Source: SZUA-430 sp964561925 (GTDB lineage: Bacteria; Pseudomonadota; Alphaproteobacteria; Micropepsales; Micropepsaceae). Taken from it: a stretch of DNA of 64,000 bases. The translations under genes were made by a program, and so were the position numbers. This document shows, piece by piece, positions 6,670 through 15,153 of the stretch (its first letter is position 1; each line of letters begins with the position of its first letter). Below the pieces are notes generated by a model. It saw only the letters and a list, made by a program, of their open reading frames with translations. It did not search any database and was not told where the DNA came from. Location: NCBI GenBank assembly GCA_964561925.1, contig CAZLRW010000001.1:121065-185064 (forward strand), given 5' to 3'.

Positions 6670-8084
6670 GCGACTGCTCTACCGCGGGCTCGGCGGCCTG
6701 GGGCTATGACTTGGCCGTCCTCGGTGCGGGAGGGGCAGGCTTCTCGGCCGCCATCACGGCGGCGGAGGCCGGCGCGCGCGTCGCCCTGATCGGACAGGGG
6801 ACGATAGGGGGCACCTGCGTCAACGTCGGTTGCGTGCCGTCCAAAACCATGATCCGGGCGGCCGAGGCGCTTCACGCGGCGCCTGTCGCGACAAGGTTCG
6901 ACGGGCTTGCGGGTGAGGCGCGAGTCGTGGAGTGGCGACGGCTTGTTGCGGCCAAGGACGAGCTCGTCGCGAGTCTGCGCCAGAAGAAATACGTCGACAT
7001 ATTGTCCAGCTACGGTCGCATTTCGTACCTCGAAGGTTCGGCGCGGCTCACCGGCGGCGGGGTCACCATCGCCGGCCGGTTGGTCCGTGCACCAAAGATC
7101 GTCATCGCGACGGGCGCGCGGCCCGGCGTGCCCTCAATCCCCGGGTTGAGTGAGGTTCCTGTCCTGACGAGCACGTCGTTGCTTGAGCTTGAAGAGCAGC
7201 CCGAGAGTCTGATTGTCGTCGGCGGTGGCTTCATCGGAACCGAGTTGGCGCAAATGATGGCCCGGATGGGAACGGACGTAACGATCGTGTGCCGCACGCG
7301 CTTGTTGCCACAGGCCGAACCCGAGGTTTCCGCCGCGCTTGCGAAAGTGCTTGGCGACGAGGGCATTCGCGTCCACAGCGGGGTGGCGTACGAGGCCTGC
7401 CGGAAAACCAGGCGCGGCGTGAGGCTTCGTCTGTCGCACGGCGACGAGATCGAAGCAGACCGCCTGTTGGTCGCGACTGGGCGGAGTCCGAACGTCGAGC
7501 ATCTTGGCCTCCCCGAAGCCGGCGTCGTTCAGGACGCTCGCGGCTACATCACGGTCGACGATCGGATGCGAACATCGCGGAAGAACATCTACGCCGCAGG
7601 CGACGTCACCGGCAAAGACCAGTTCGTCTACATGGCGGCCTATGGCGGTAAGATCGCGGCGAAAAACGCGCTGAACGATGACACCGAAGTGTACAGCAAT
7701 TGCGCGATGCCATGGATTGTCTTTACTGATCCCCAGGTTGCCGGTGTGGGCCTGACCGAGGCGCAAGCGAAGGCGGCTGGGTATGAGATCAAGACGTCGT
7801 CAATCGGGCTCGACCAAGTTCCTCGCGCGCTGGCCGCGCGCGACACGCGTGGTCTGATCAAGCTCGTCGCGGACGCCCGGACCGGCCGGCTGCTTGGCGG
7901 GCAGATTTTGGCGCATGAGGGCGGCGACTCCATTCAAACCCTGGTGCTCGCGCTCAAACAAAGGATGACCGTCAGGGACCTTGCGGACACGATCTTTCCT
8001 TACCTGACGACTGTTGAGGGCGTGCGACTTGCGGCGCAAGGATTCGACCGGGATGTGCGCAAGCTGCCCTGTTGCGCGGGCTGA
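6666..8084 (+). CDS. merA: Mercuric reductase
   Basis: A 472-residue flavoprotein of the pyridine nucleotide-disulfide oxidoreductase family that reduces Hg(II) to Hg(0) with NADPH. The FAD-binding motif is LAVLGAGGAGFSAA, the redox-active cysteines are in GGTCVNVGCVPSK, the NADPH motif is VVGGGFIGTELAQ, and the second FAD motif is NIYAAGDV. The C-terminal tail has the Cys pair (LPCCAG) that delivers Hg(II) to the active site, a true MerA hallmark. The NmerA heavy-metal domain is absent. The start is TTG at 6666, overlapping merF. The stop is 11 bp from the stop of the convergent flavoprotein gene. Confidence 0.96.
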   Translation: MSDCSTAGSAAWGYDLAVLGAGGAGFSAAITAAEAGARVALIGQGTIGGTCVNVGCVPSKTMIRAAEALHAAPVATRFDGLAGEARVVEWRRLVAAKDELVASLRQKKYVDILSSYGRISYLEGSARLTGGGVTIAGRLVRAPKIVIATGARPGVPSIPGLSEVPVLTSTSLLELEEQPESLIVVGGGFIGTELAQMMARMGTDVTIVCRTRLLPQAEPEVSAALAKVLGDEGIRVHSGVAYEACRKTRRGVRLRLSHGDEIEADRLLVATGRSPNVEHLGLPEAGVVQDARGYITVDDRMRTSRKNIYAAGDVTGKDQFVYMAAYGGKIAAKNALNDDTEVYSNCAMPWIVFTDPQVAGVGLTEAQAKAAGYEIKTSSIGLDQVPRALAARDTRGLIKLVADARTGRLLGGQILAHEGGDSIQTLVLALKQRMTVRDLADTIFPYLTTVEGVRLAAQGFDRDVRKLPCCAG

Positions 8085-8095
8085 GCGGTGCCGCC

Positions 8096-9517
8096 TCAAC
8101 CCAGCCATGAAAGGGCGCGTACCAAAGTGCGCGTTCGTGCCGAGAACAACTGTGGTGTGAAGTAAGCTCCGGCGGCGCGCTTCGATGCTTCGCTCATTGT
8201 CGGGTACGGCGCGACGAGCCCCGCCATCGCGCTCAACTTCGTGCGCTGTGAGATGGCAAGGACCCAAGGCAAGATCAGATCGCCCCCATGCGGCGCCACG
8301 ATCGTAGCGCCCACAGCTCTTCCGTTGGCCGCAACGACCTTCGCGAATCCCTCCGTGTTGCGTTCCGCCTGCGCGCGGTCGTTTTCGTGCAGCGGCCACC
8401 GGGCGACGGAGACCCTCAATCCCTGCTCACGCGCTTGCGTTTCATTCAAACCCACATGCGCGAGTTCAGGGTCGGTGTAGGTGCACCAGGGGATGGCCGC
8501 CGAGTCGACTTTGATGGGCAGTTTGAACAGAAGGCGTCGAATGAGGAGGCCGGCATGATGGCCGGCGACGTGCGTGAACTGGAGGCCGCCCGCCACATCG
8601 CCGATTGCGAACACGCGGCTGTTGGACGTACGTAGGCCACTGTCAACCGCGATACCGCGTCGCGAATATTTGACGCCTGCGACGTCGAGACCAAGTCCTT
8701 CGACATTTGGTGCGCGCCCAGCCGCAAGAAGCATGTGCGAACCGGAAATGACTTCGCTCTTGCCCTCGCGCGATACGGTCACGGCGACGCCGTTTGGGTC
8801 CGGTCCGACCCACGTGACGGCCGAGTCCTCGAGAATAACGACGCCGTCTCTGAGCAGAGAGCCGCGAACGACGGCGACAGCCTCGGAATCGTCCTTGGGC
8901 ATGATGCGGCGGGCTTCAATCAGCGTGACGCGCGCGCCGAGCCGGCGATGCGCTTGCGCCATCTCGACACCGATCGGGCCGCCGCCGATGACGATCAGGT
9001 GCTTCGGCAGCACGTTGTTGTCGAATACCGTCTCGTTCGTGAGATACGGCGTCTGATCGAGGCCGGGGATGGGGGGCTTGAGCGGCGAGGAACCCGTCGC
9101 AAGGACGAAGTAACGCGCTGTGACCCGATAGGCGCCTGCCTCCACTTCTCGATCACCCACGAATTGAGCGTGCGCCTTGATGACTTTGACCCCGAGTTTC
9201 TCAAAGCGCTCCACCGAGTCGTTTGGCTCGATGGCTGCGATGACGCCATGCACGTGCTGCATCACGCGGGCGAAGTTGGTCTTCGGCTCGGACGTATCGA
9301 TTCCAAACGCCTGCGCCCGACGGACGGCGTGGGCATGATGCGCCGCGGCGATGAGGGACTTCGACGGGACGCAGCCAAAGTTGAGGCAGTCCCCGCCCAT
9401 CTTGTGGCGCTCGATCAGGACCACCCTCCGGCCAAGTTGAGCGGCGCCGGCGGCGAGCGCGAGCCCGCCCGACCCGGCGCCAATGACGCAGATGTCTGCG
9501 CCCAAGCGTTCAGCCAC
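8096..9517 (-). CDS. MerA-like pyridine nucleotide-disulfide oxidoreductase lacking the C-terminal Cys pair
   Basis: A 473-residue flavoprotein with FAD motif ICVIGAGSGGLALA, disulfide GGDCLNFGCVPSKS, NAD(P) motif VIGGGPIGVEMAQ, and VFAIGDVAGG. It resembles mercuric reductase and lipoamide dehydrogenase, but the C-terminus ends in RALSWLG with no Cys pair. Mercury reduction is therefore unlikely. It overlaps the TVP38/TMEM64 gene upstream by 8 bp, and the DUF547 gene overlaps that one, so the three form a tight operon. This trio recurs in other proteobacteria and its substrate is not established. It runs convergent to merA. Confidence 0.88.
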   Translation of the reverse strand: MAERLGADICVIGAGSGGLALAAGAAQLGRRVVLIERHKMGGDCLNFGCVPSKSLIAAAHHAHAVRRAQAFGIDTSEPKTNFARVMQHVHGVIAAIEPNDSVERFEKLGVKVIKAHAQFVGDREVEAGAYRVTARYFVLATGSSPLKPPIPGLDQTPYLTNETVFDNNVLPKHLIVIGGGPIGVEMAQAHRRLGARVTLIEARRIMPKDDSEAVAVVRGSLLRDGVVILEDSAVTWVGPDPNGVAVTVSREGKSEVISGSHMLLAAGRAPNVEGLGLDVAGVKYSRRGIAVDSGLRTSNSRVFAIGDVAGGLQFTHVAGHHAGLLIRRLLFKLPIKVDSAAIPWCTYTDPELAHVGLNETQAREQGLRVSVARWPLHENDRAQAERNTEGFAKVVAANGRAVGATIVAPHGGDLILPWVLAISQRTKLSAMAGLVAPYPTMSEASKRAAGAYFTPQLFSARTRTLVRALSWLG

Positions 9518-10280
9518 GATTTTGTTTCCGCGTCGCGATCGTTCTGTAGATGATGGGAATCAAAGATAGGGTCACGAGACCGACAATCGGGATGTAGAAA
9601 TCGGGACGCGACACGAGCCCGATCAAGCTGAGATCCGGGTGTGCGCCCGCCTCAAACAGCGCATTGAGCCCATTGCCGATGCTGGCGAAGACGAACGAGC
9701 CCGGAATGATCCCCGCGAGCGTCGTGACCGCAAAGGTCAGCGGCGAAACGCCTAAGAACGCGGGCGCGAGGTTGACGAGCCAAAACGGGAACAACGGAAC
9801 GAGCCTCAGAAGCAGAAGATAGCTGAACGCGTTGGCTCGGAACCCCTCTTCCATCCCGCCAATCTGCGAGGCGAAACGCCGGCGCAATGGTTCACCGAGT
9901 GCCGACTTGGCGACAAGGAATAAGAGGGTCGAACCCACAGTTGCGCCTATCACAATCCACAGCGTTCCAAAGAGGCTCCCGAACAGGAAGCCGCCTGTCA
10001 CGCTCAGGAGCGTGCCCAGAGGCAAAGAGAAGGAGGCAACCACGACATAGGCCGCAATGAACGCCACGACAGCCAGTGCGGCATTGTCGGCCACCCAGGA
10101 CTTCAAGGTTTCTCGGTTGTCCCTGAGAAGATCGAGCGTCAGATACTTGTCGAGCCCGAGCACGAAGAACGCCACCAGACCGCCCGCAAGGACAAGCAGC
10201 GGAATTGTGCGACCGAGCGAAGACGCGCGGCGCTTTGCAGGCGGACTGTTCGCTTCCATGGCCGCGTCACTTCGCATCAT
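9510..10280 (-). CDS. TVP38/TMEM64 (SNARE-associated/DedA-like) membrane protein
   Basis: A 256-residue integral membrane protein. The core GTLLSVTGGFLFGSLFG, GATVGSTLLFLVAKSALGE and LLLLRLVPLFPFWLVNLAPAFLGV is the VTT domain, followed by a GIIPGSFVFASIGNGL re-entrant region. Family members are linked to lipid scrambling or small-solute transport. The start may be any of three close Met codons at the overlap with the DUF547 gene; the first (10280) is used. Its position between a DUF547 protein and a MerA-like flavoprotein suggests a joint membrane redox or detoxification role, which is inferred from gene order. Confidence 0.88.
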   Translation of the reverse strand: MMRSDAAMEANSPPAKRRASSLGRTIPLLVLAGGLVAFFVLGLDKYLTLDLLRDNRETLKSWVADNAALAVVAFIAAYVVVASFSLPLGTLLSVTGGFLFGSLFGTLWIVIGATVGSTLLFLVAKSALGEPLRRRFASQIGGMEEGFRANAFSYLLLLRLVPLFPFWLVNLAPAFLGVSPLTFAVTTLAGIIPGSFVFASIGNGLNALFEAGAHPDLSLIGLVSRPDFYIPIVGLVTLSLIPIIYRTIATRKQNRG

Positions 10281-11100
10281 TCAAGGACCAATCGTAATCG
10301 TAGCCGGCGATCGCGGTTACGCGGTCCAATTGAGCCTTCAGTGGCGGCGCGGCATAGGCCTTGAGGTGCTGAAGCAGTTGCGCTTGGTTCCCGAAATCCT
10401 CGCTGAACCAGGAATAGATGCTCGACAAGCGAGCCTGCGTCCCTGAAACCGACACGCCCCGTGGATGGTTCACGTAATCGCGCGCCCCTTGCGTCAGCAT
10501 CGCATCCAGCGTGGCGCCGGTGAAGGCGGCGGTCATCAGGTTCGGGCAACCGATCGACGCGCAGTTCACCGAGTAGTGAACGCGCGGATCGCGCCACACC
10601 CTTCGCAGAATGTCATGTTCGATGTTGTCGAGCGACAACTGACGCCCCTCGACGGTGACGAGCGGCTTCTTCCAGGGACCGGACGAGAACAGACTTCCGC
10701 CCAACGAGATGTCCTTGATCGATTTCACGGGATAGTGCGTGAGGATGACGTCGATCGTGACGGCGTTGTAAAGATTTGCCCAGAACGCACGCTGCTCATC
10801 GCTCTTCAGCGACGTGACCTTCACGGATTGAAGGGCGCGAATATAGCCCTTCAGCGCCTGCTTGTCGGGGGCAGCCACACGCCCGTATGCGACGCGATTG
10901 ATTCCGTCCGGCGACTTGACGACGTGCTTCGCAAGAAAGGCGCTCCAGGCGCTGTGATCGACAATTGTCGCAGAGGCTGGGTTGTTCGTCTTGAAATAGG
11001 CATCAAGTTCGCCCGCGATGGCCGCCGGTGCTGTGGTCAAGAGCGCCGCGCATAGCGCCGCCGATGCAATGGCCCCGCGTCGCGATAGACGTATCGTCAT
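10267..11100 (-). CDS. Exported DUF547 domain protein
   Basis: A 277-residue protein with a twin-arginine-like N-terminus (RLSRRGAIASAALCAALL) and a cleavage region near AIAGEL, so it is probably exported. The DUF547 body is recognisable from RAFWANLYNAVTIDVIL, DIEHDILR-like NIEHDILRRVWRDPRVHYSVNCASIGCPNL and the C-terminal YSWFSEDFG. The His/Cys/Asn blocks suggest a papain- or transglutaminase-like fold, but no activity is proven. The ATG at 11100 is chosen for its AGGAGA ribosome site and because the signal peptide begins there; the frame is open much further upstream without coding character. It heads the three-gene operon and is divergent from pstS. Confidence 0.85.
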   Translation of the reverse strand: MTIRLSRRGAIASAALCAALLTTAPAAIAGELDAYFKTNNPASATIVDHSAWSAFLAKHVVKSPDGINRVAYGRVAAPDKQALKGYIRALQSVKVTSLKSDEQRAFWANLYNAVTIDVILTHYPVKSIKDISLGGSLFSSGPWKKPLVTVEGRQLSLDNIEHDILRRVWRDPRVHYSVNCASIGCPNLMTAAFTGATLDAMLTQGARDYVNHPRGVSVSGTQARLSSIYSWFSEDFGNQAQLLQHLKAYAAPPLKAQLDRVTAIAGYDYDWSLNDAK

Positions 11101-11251
11101 TCCAAGTCTCCTCATGAGGGATGCGGGCACGAAGGCGCATCGAGCCCGACTGATCGTGGCGAAAGCATGCCGCCGGTGCGCTGCGCGCCGGCGACACGCT
11201 TTCCTGCCGGTTAGTTCGTCGGCGCACTGATCTTGGTCGCTTGACCCGGCA

Positions 11252-11265
11252 TCACGCTTGCGTGA
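11252..11265. promoter_or_regulatory. TCACG-N4-CGTGA operator, distal site before pstS
   Basis: TCACGCTTGCGTGA, a perfect 5+5 palindrome in the divergent gap between the DUF547 operon and pstS. Its centre is 25 bp from the centre of a second copy at 11277-11290, so the two could be bound cooperatively. Confidence 0.65.
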
Positions 11266-11276
11266 GTGAGGGGCGT

Positions 11277-11290
11277 TCACGTTGCCGTGA
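11277..11290. promoter_or_regulatory. TCACG-N4-CGTGA operator, proximal site before pstS
   Basis: TCACGTTGCCGTGA, the second perfect copy, ends 98 bp before the pstS start. No consensus PHO box (CTGTCAT direct repeats) was noticed in the same gap, so these palindromes are the main candidate control sites for the pst operon. Confidence 0.65.
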
Positions 11291-11388
11291 GCCGGCGCGA
11301 CGAATCTGCGTTTGGGTCGAATAGAGTTTTTGGAGCGTCCGGTTCCCTGCCGGTCACTTCTGCCGTTGCGCGCCCCTACGGAGACCAA

Positions 11389-12219
11389 ATGACGAAGAAA
11401 CCGACATTCGCCGGTTGGGCCATCGCTGCCGGAACGCTGATGGTCTTGATTTGCGCTCAAGTGGCGCTGGCTTCCGACCGGAAGATCGTGGTCACGGGAT
11501 CAAGCACGGTTGCGCCGCTGATCGCCGAGATCGGCAAGCGTTACGAGACGCGCAATCCAAGCATCAGGGTCGACGTGCAAGCTGGCGGCTCGGCCCGTGG
11601 CCTTGCGGACGTCCGCGCTGGTTCGGCCGACATCGGCATGGTCTCGCGCGCACTCAAGAACGATGAGCGCGATCTTCGCGCCTTCGAGATCGCGCGCGAC
11701 GGCATCGGAATTATCGTGCATCGCAGCAACCAGATCACTAACCTGACCGACACCGCAATCGTTGACATCTTCTCCGGCAGGACGCGCGACTGGGGATCGC
11801 TGACGAAGAGTGCAGGCCCCATCACGGTCGTCAACAAGGCCGAGGGCCGTTCGACGCTCGAACTCTTCCTTCAGTACTTCCGGCTCAAAGCAACGGACAT
11901 CAAGCCCTCGATCATCATCGGCGATAACCAGCAGGGCATCAAGACGATCTCCGGGATTTCGGGAGCCATCGGATATGTTTCAATCGGCACTGCCGAGTAC
12001 GAGCAAAGCGCCGGCGCCCCGATTAGGTTGCTGGGCATCGGCGGCGTTATCGCATCGACCGAGAACGTCAGGAACGGCACCTATCCGCTCGCGCGCCCGC
12101 TCAATCTCGTGACGACCACGGAGCCCCAGGGCCGCGTGAAAGACTTCATCGACTTTGCCCGGTCGGGTGAGGTCCGGGACATTGTAGAAGAGCAGTTCTT
12201 TGTCCCCGTCCGCCCGTGA
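11389..12219 (+). CDS. pstS: Phosphate-type ABC transporter periplasmic binding protein
   Basis: A 276-residue exported solute-binding protein. The signal peptide spans about residues 1-27 (WAIAAGTLMVLICAQVALAS). The phosphate-binding signatures follow: VVTGSSTVAPL, QAGGSARGLADVRAGSADIGMVSR and the C-terminal substrate loop NKAEGRSTLELFL. The ATG at 11389 has GGAGA five bases upstream; the frame extends further left without coding character. It leads pstSCAB. Tandem TCACG-N4-CGTGA palindromes upstream, shared with arsM, suggest arsenic- or phosphate-linked control. Specialised PstS copies in arsenic islands may discriminate phosphate from arsenate; that is inference. Confidence 0.9.
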   Translation: MTKKPTFAGWAIAAGTLMVLICAQVALASDRKIVVTGSSTVAPLIAEIGKRYETRNPSIRVDVQAGGSARGLADVRAGSADIGMVSRALKNDERDLRAFEIARDGIGIIVHRSNQITNLTDTAIVDIFSGRTRDWGSLTKSAGPITVVNKAEGRSTLELFLQYFRLKATDIKPSIIIGDNQQGIKTISGISGAIGYVSIGTAEYEQSAGAPIRLLGIGGVIASTENVRNGTYPLARPLNLVTTTEPQGRVKDFIDFARSGEVRDIVEEQFFVPVRP

Positions 12220-13054
12220 CGCCACGTTGGCGCGGTTGCTCGGCGTGACGGCGGTCATCGTCGCGCTCATCCTCGGGCTTTTGATCGCGTTTCTGGTTCG
12301 CGAGGCATGGGCGGGTGCGATTCAGATCGGACCAATCCGTTTCCTGACCGATGAGAGTTGGCATCCGACAGCCGGACACTTCGGCCTGCTTCCGATGCTC
12401 TTCGCATCGATCTTGCTCGCGGCCGGAGCGATTGCCATCGCCGCGCCTCTTGGCCTCGCCTCGGCGATTTTCTGCCGCTTCTACGCGCCTGCTTCGGTCG
12501 CGCGCCTCTATCGCTGGACCATCGTTCTCCTGGCTGGCATGCCGTCAGTGGTGCTCGGTCTTTGGGGGCTAACGGTCGTGGTTCCCTTAATCGGAACGTG
12601 GCAGCCTCCTGGCGCAAGTCTGCTCGCCGGCGTCCTTGTTCTCTCGCTGATGATTGTTCCGACGGTAGCTTTGACGTCCGAGGCGGCGTTCGCAGCGGTA
12701 CCGCGACCTTACCTTGCTGGCGCCGCTGCGCTCGGACTTTCGCGAGAGGCAACGATACTTGGCGTTGCGCTGCCTGCCGCTCGCGCAAGCATCGCTGCAG
12801 GGATTCTGCTTGCGGTCGCGCGCGCTCTTGGTGAAACCATGGCGGTGCTGATGGTCAGCGGGAACGTCGTGCAAACGCCTACAAGCGTTTTCGATCCCGT
12901 CCGCGCCTTGACCGCGAACATTGCCCTCGAACTTCCATACGCCACGGGCGAACACCGCGCAGGGTTGTTCGTATCTGGAGTGTTCCTCATCGGCATCGTG
13001 TTCGCGCTCGCCGCGTTGGCAGCTCGCCTCACAGCGAGACATGGCCATGATTGA
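12200..13054 (+). CDS. pstC: Phosphate ABC transporter permease PstC
   Basis: A 284-residue permease with about six membrane helices. The BPD-type permease (EAA) loop reads YLAGAAALGLSREATILGVALPAARASI, followed by LLAVARALGETMAVLMVSGN, typical of PstC. The conserved GMPSVVLGLWGL lies in the central helix. The proposed TTG start at 12200 overlaps the end of pstS by 20 bp; a TTG at 12227 is an alternative. With PstA it forms the membrane channel of the high-affinity phosphate uptake system. Confidence 0.9.
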   Translation: MSPSARDATLARLLGVTAVIVALILGLLIAFLVREAWAGAIQIGPIRFLTDESWHPTAGHFGLLPMLFASILLAAGAIAIAAPLGLASAIFCRFYAPASVARLYRWTIVLLAGMPSVVLGLWGLTVVVPLIGTWQPPGASLLAGVLVLSLMIVPTVALTSEAAFAAVPRPYLAGAAALGLSREATILGVALPAARASIAAGILLAVARALGETMAVLMVSGNVVQTPTSVFDPVRALTANIALELPYATGEHRAGLFVSGVFLIGIVFALAALAARLTARHGHD

Positions 13055-13910
13055 CGGGCGCGCGATGCTCATCAGAGCCCGAAATCGCGGCCTTCAACTG
13101 TTCGTTGGGCTCTCGGCGGCAATCGTCGCAGCCGTGTTTCTCTGGGTTCTCGGAGATATCGCCTGGCAAGGGGGCTCGCGCCTGGACTGGACGTTCTTGG
13201 TGTCGCCGCCGACACATGCCGGACGCGGCGGTGGAATCGCACCGATTTTGGTTTCGACGGTCGCCGTCGTCGCGGTCGCAGTCATAACCGCTGCGCCACT
13301 TGCGCTCGGCACCGCGGCAGTGCTGTCCGAATTTGCGGCTGCCGGCGGGCGTGTGGCACGCTGGACAACCTTGAGCCTCGATGTGTTGGCCGGTGTGCCG
13401 TCGATTGTGTTCGGCTTGTTCGGCAACGCGCTGTTCAACGTTTGGCTCGGCTTCGGGTACTCAATCCTCTCAGGTGGCCTGACCCTGGCGTGCATGGCTT
13501 TACCCCTCATGGTGCGAACGATCGAGCAGGGGCTTCGGATGGTGCCTGACGATTGGCGTCTGGGGGCGGCCGCTCTGGGCGTGTCCAGGGCGACCGTGCT
13601 TTGGCATGTGCTGATCCCAGCGGCCTCCCCGGCGCTTGTTGCAGGGCTCGTGCTCGGCATAGGGCGCGCCATGGCCGAAACGGCCGCACTGATCTTCACC
13701 AGTGGATACGTCGACCGGATGCCTTCCTCGATCTGGGACTCAGGCCGCACGATCTCCGTTCACATCTTCGACCTCACCATGAATGTGGCTGGCGGGGATC
13801 AAAACGCCTATGCCTCCGCACTTGTGCTCATCGCACTTCTTACGCTTGCGAACAGCACGGCTTTTTTCTTGGCTGACCGGTTCCTTCAACGAAGAGTGAT
13901 GATCGCATGA
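13041..13910 (+). CDS. pstA: Phosphate ABC transporter permease PstA
   Basis: A 289-residue permease with about six membrane helices. Diagnostic stretches are LDVLAGVPSIVFGLFGNALF, the EAA loop WRLGAAALGVSRATVLWHVLIPAASPAL, and GIGRAMAETAALIFTSG. It begins inside the last codons of pstC (ATG 13041, or 13047) and ends overlapping pstB, so all four genes are translationally coupled. It pairs with PstC in the membrane. Confidence 0.92.
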   Translation: MAMIDGRAMLIRARNRGLQLFVGLSAAIVAAVFLWVLGDIAWQGGSRLDWTFLVSPPTHAGRGGGIAPILVSTVAVVAVAVITAAPLALGTAAVLSEFAAAGGRVARWTTLSLDVLAGVPSIVFGLFGNALFNVWLGFGYSILSGGLTLACMALPLMVRTIEQGLRMVPDDWRLGAAALGVSRATVLWHVLIPAASPALVAGLVLGIGRAMAETAALIFTSGYVDRMPSSIWDSGRTISVHIFDLTMNVAGGDQNAYASALVLIALLTLANSTAFFLADRFLQRRVMIA

Positions 13911-14773
13911 CGGTGGCGCGGACCTACGATTCCGAAACGGAACGCCCGGAGGCCGTCGAGACCTACACCTTGGGTCCCTTGGTGACCGGGGCGCCCTGTT
14001 GCACGCAAGATCCCGTGATCAGCGTTGAGGGTTTGTCGCTGAGCTACGGCGGCAAGGCAGCGCTGCGGGACATCGACCTCGATATCTATCGTGGGTGCGT
14101 CACGGCATTGATCGGGCCTTCAGGCTGCGGCAAGACCAGTCTGCTTTCCGCGTTGAACCGGTTGACGGATTTGATTCCGGGTTGCGCCGTGCGGGGGCGC
14201 ATCACGGTGGATGGCAACGACGTCTTGCAACATTCCGCCGACGTCCAGAAGCTCCGGCGGCATGTGGGGATGATCTTTCAAAAACCAAACCCGTTTCCTC
14301 TCTCAATCCGCCGCAACATCGAGATGCCGCTGCGCGAGCACGGGTTACGGGACAGGGCGACACTCGAGGAGCGCGTTGAGCGTGCTCTCGTCGACGTAGG
14401 GCTATGGCCGGAGGTGAAAGATCGGCTTGACACCCCCGCACTCGCACTCTCCGGGGGGCAGCAGCAACGGCTCTGTATCGCTCGCGCCATAGCGCTTGAG
14501 CCTCGCGTGCTCCTGATGGATGAGCCCTGCAGCGCACTCGATCCGCTGTCTTCGGCGGCCGTTGAAAGCCTCATTCAAAGTTTGCGGGGGCGCTACACGG
14601 TCGTGATTGTGACGCATAACCTGGCTCAGGCTCGGCGCATCGCGAACTATGCAGCGTTCTTCTGGGTTAGGGATCTGGCGGGAACGCTTATCGAATTCGG
14701 TCATTGCGAGCGGATATTCGACGCGCCAAGGCACGATTTGACGGCAGCATATGTAAATGGCGTGCGCGGATAG
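13907..14773 (+). CDS. pstB: Phosphate ABC transporter ATP-binding protein PstB
   Basis: A 288-residue ABC ATPase. Walker A is IGPSGCGKTS, the Q-loop MIFQKPNPFPLSIRRNI is the PstB type, the ABC signature is ALSGGQQQRLCIARAIA, and Walker B is VLLMDEPCSALDP, followed by the switch His in VTHNL. It overlaps pstA by ATGA. An N-terminal extension of about 35 residues contains a Cys-Cys pair (APCCTQ), which is unusual and could be metalloid-sensitive. No phoU follows, unlike most chromosomal pst operons. Confidence 0.95.
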   Translation: MTVARTYDSETERPEAVETYTLGPLVTGAPCCTQDPVISVEGLSLSYGGKAALRDIDLDIYRGCVTALIGPSGCGKTSLLSALNRLTDLIPGCAVRGRITVDGNDVLQHSADVQKLRRHVGMIFQKPNPFPLSIRRNIEMPLREHGLRDRATLEERVERALVDVGLWPEVKDRLDTPALALSGGQQQRLCIARAIALEPRVLLMDEPCSALDPLSSAAVESLIQSLRGRYTVVIVTHNLAQARRIANYAAFFWVRDLAGTLIEFGHCERIFDAPRHDLTAAYVNGVRG

Positions 14774-14808
14774 ACTTCGCGTCTCCGAGTGAATTTCAGT
14801 TTCGTGCT

Positions 14809-14822
14809 TCACGACTGCGTGA
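14809..14822. promoter_or_regulatory. TCACG-N4-CGTGA operator between pstB and the SRPBCC gene
   Basis: TCACGACTGCGTGA is a perfect 5+5 palindrome 35 bp after the pstB stop and 331 bp before the next annotated start. The target is unclear: the SRPBCC gene at 15154 or an unannotated transcript containing the hairpin at 14860. Confidence 0.5.
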
Positions 14823-14859
14823 GGCGCGCATCCGCCGCTCTTCTGCAAACGAACTAACT

Positions 14860-14929
14860 GGTGCGAGGCGTTGATCGCGAGCTCGGGTCTCTCCTGCGAA
14901 TCTCGCATCGCTTGCGGACGCCTCGCACC
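14860..14929 (+). repeat. Inverted repeat / possible terminator or structured RNA
   Basis: GGTGCGAGGCG at 14860-14870 pairs exactly with CGCCTCGCACC at 14919-14929, enclosing 48 bases that contain further self-complementary segments. ATTTTAATG follows, a weak T-tract. It could end the pst transcript or be the body of a small RNA. Confidence 0.4.
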
Positions 14930-15153
14930 ATTTTAATGTAGGCGCTTGTGGAGGACGCCGAAGATCGAAGACGACAGGTTCCGGGCGGAGGCGTTTTGCT
15001 GACGAGTGCCCCCGCTCCCCGCAAAGGCAAAACCGGCAAAACGGTCCTGTGCCGGAGCGTCTCCGCCCGGGCTAATACAAGTAACGCCAAGAAATACTTC
15101 CACCACGCGCACTCTCAGTTCACAATGCGATGTAGCTGCTTCTTGGGAGACGC

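Larger units (their letters stand above)
14774..15153. other. Intergenic region after pstB with an operator and a long inverted repeat
   Basis: This 380-bp gap has no convincing ORF on either strand. It holds a perfect TCACG-N4-CGTGA site at 14809-14822 and an 11-bp perfect inverted repeat at 14860-14870 / 14919-14929. The rest shows nothing recognisable apart from a GGGAG ribosome site before the next gene. Arrangement of operator then hairpin could mean a small regulated RNA, or simply the pst terminator. Confidence 0.4.
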
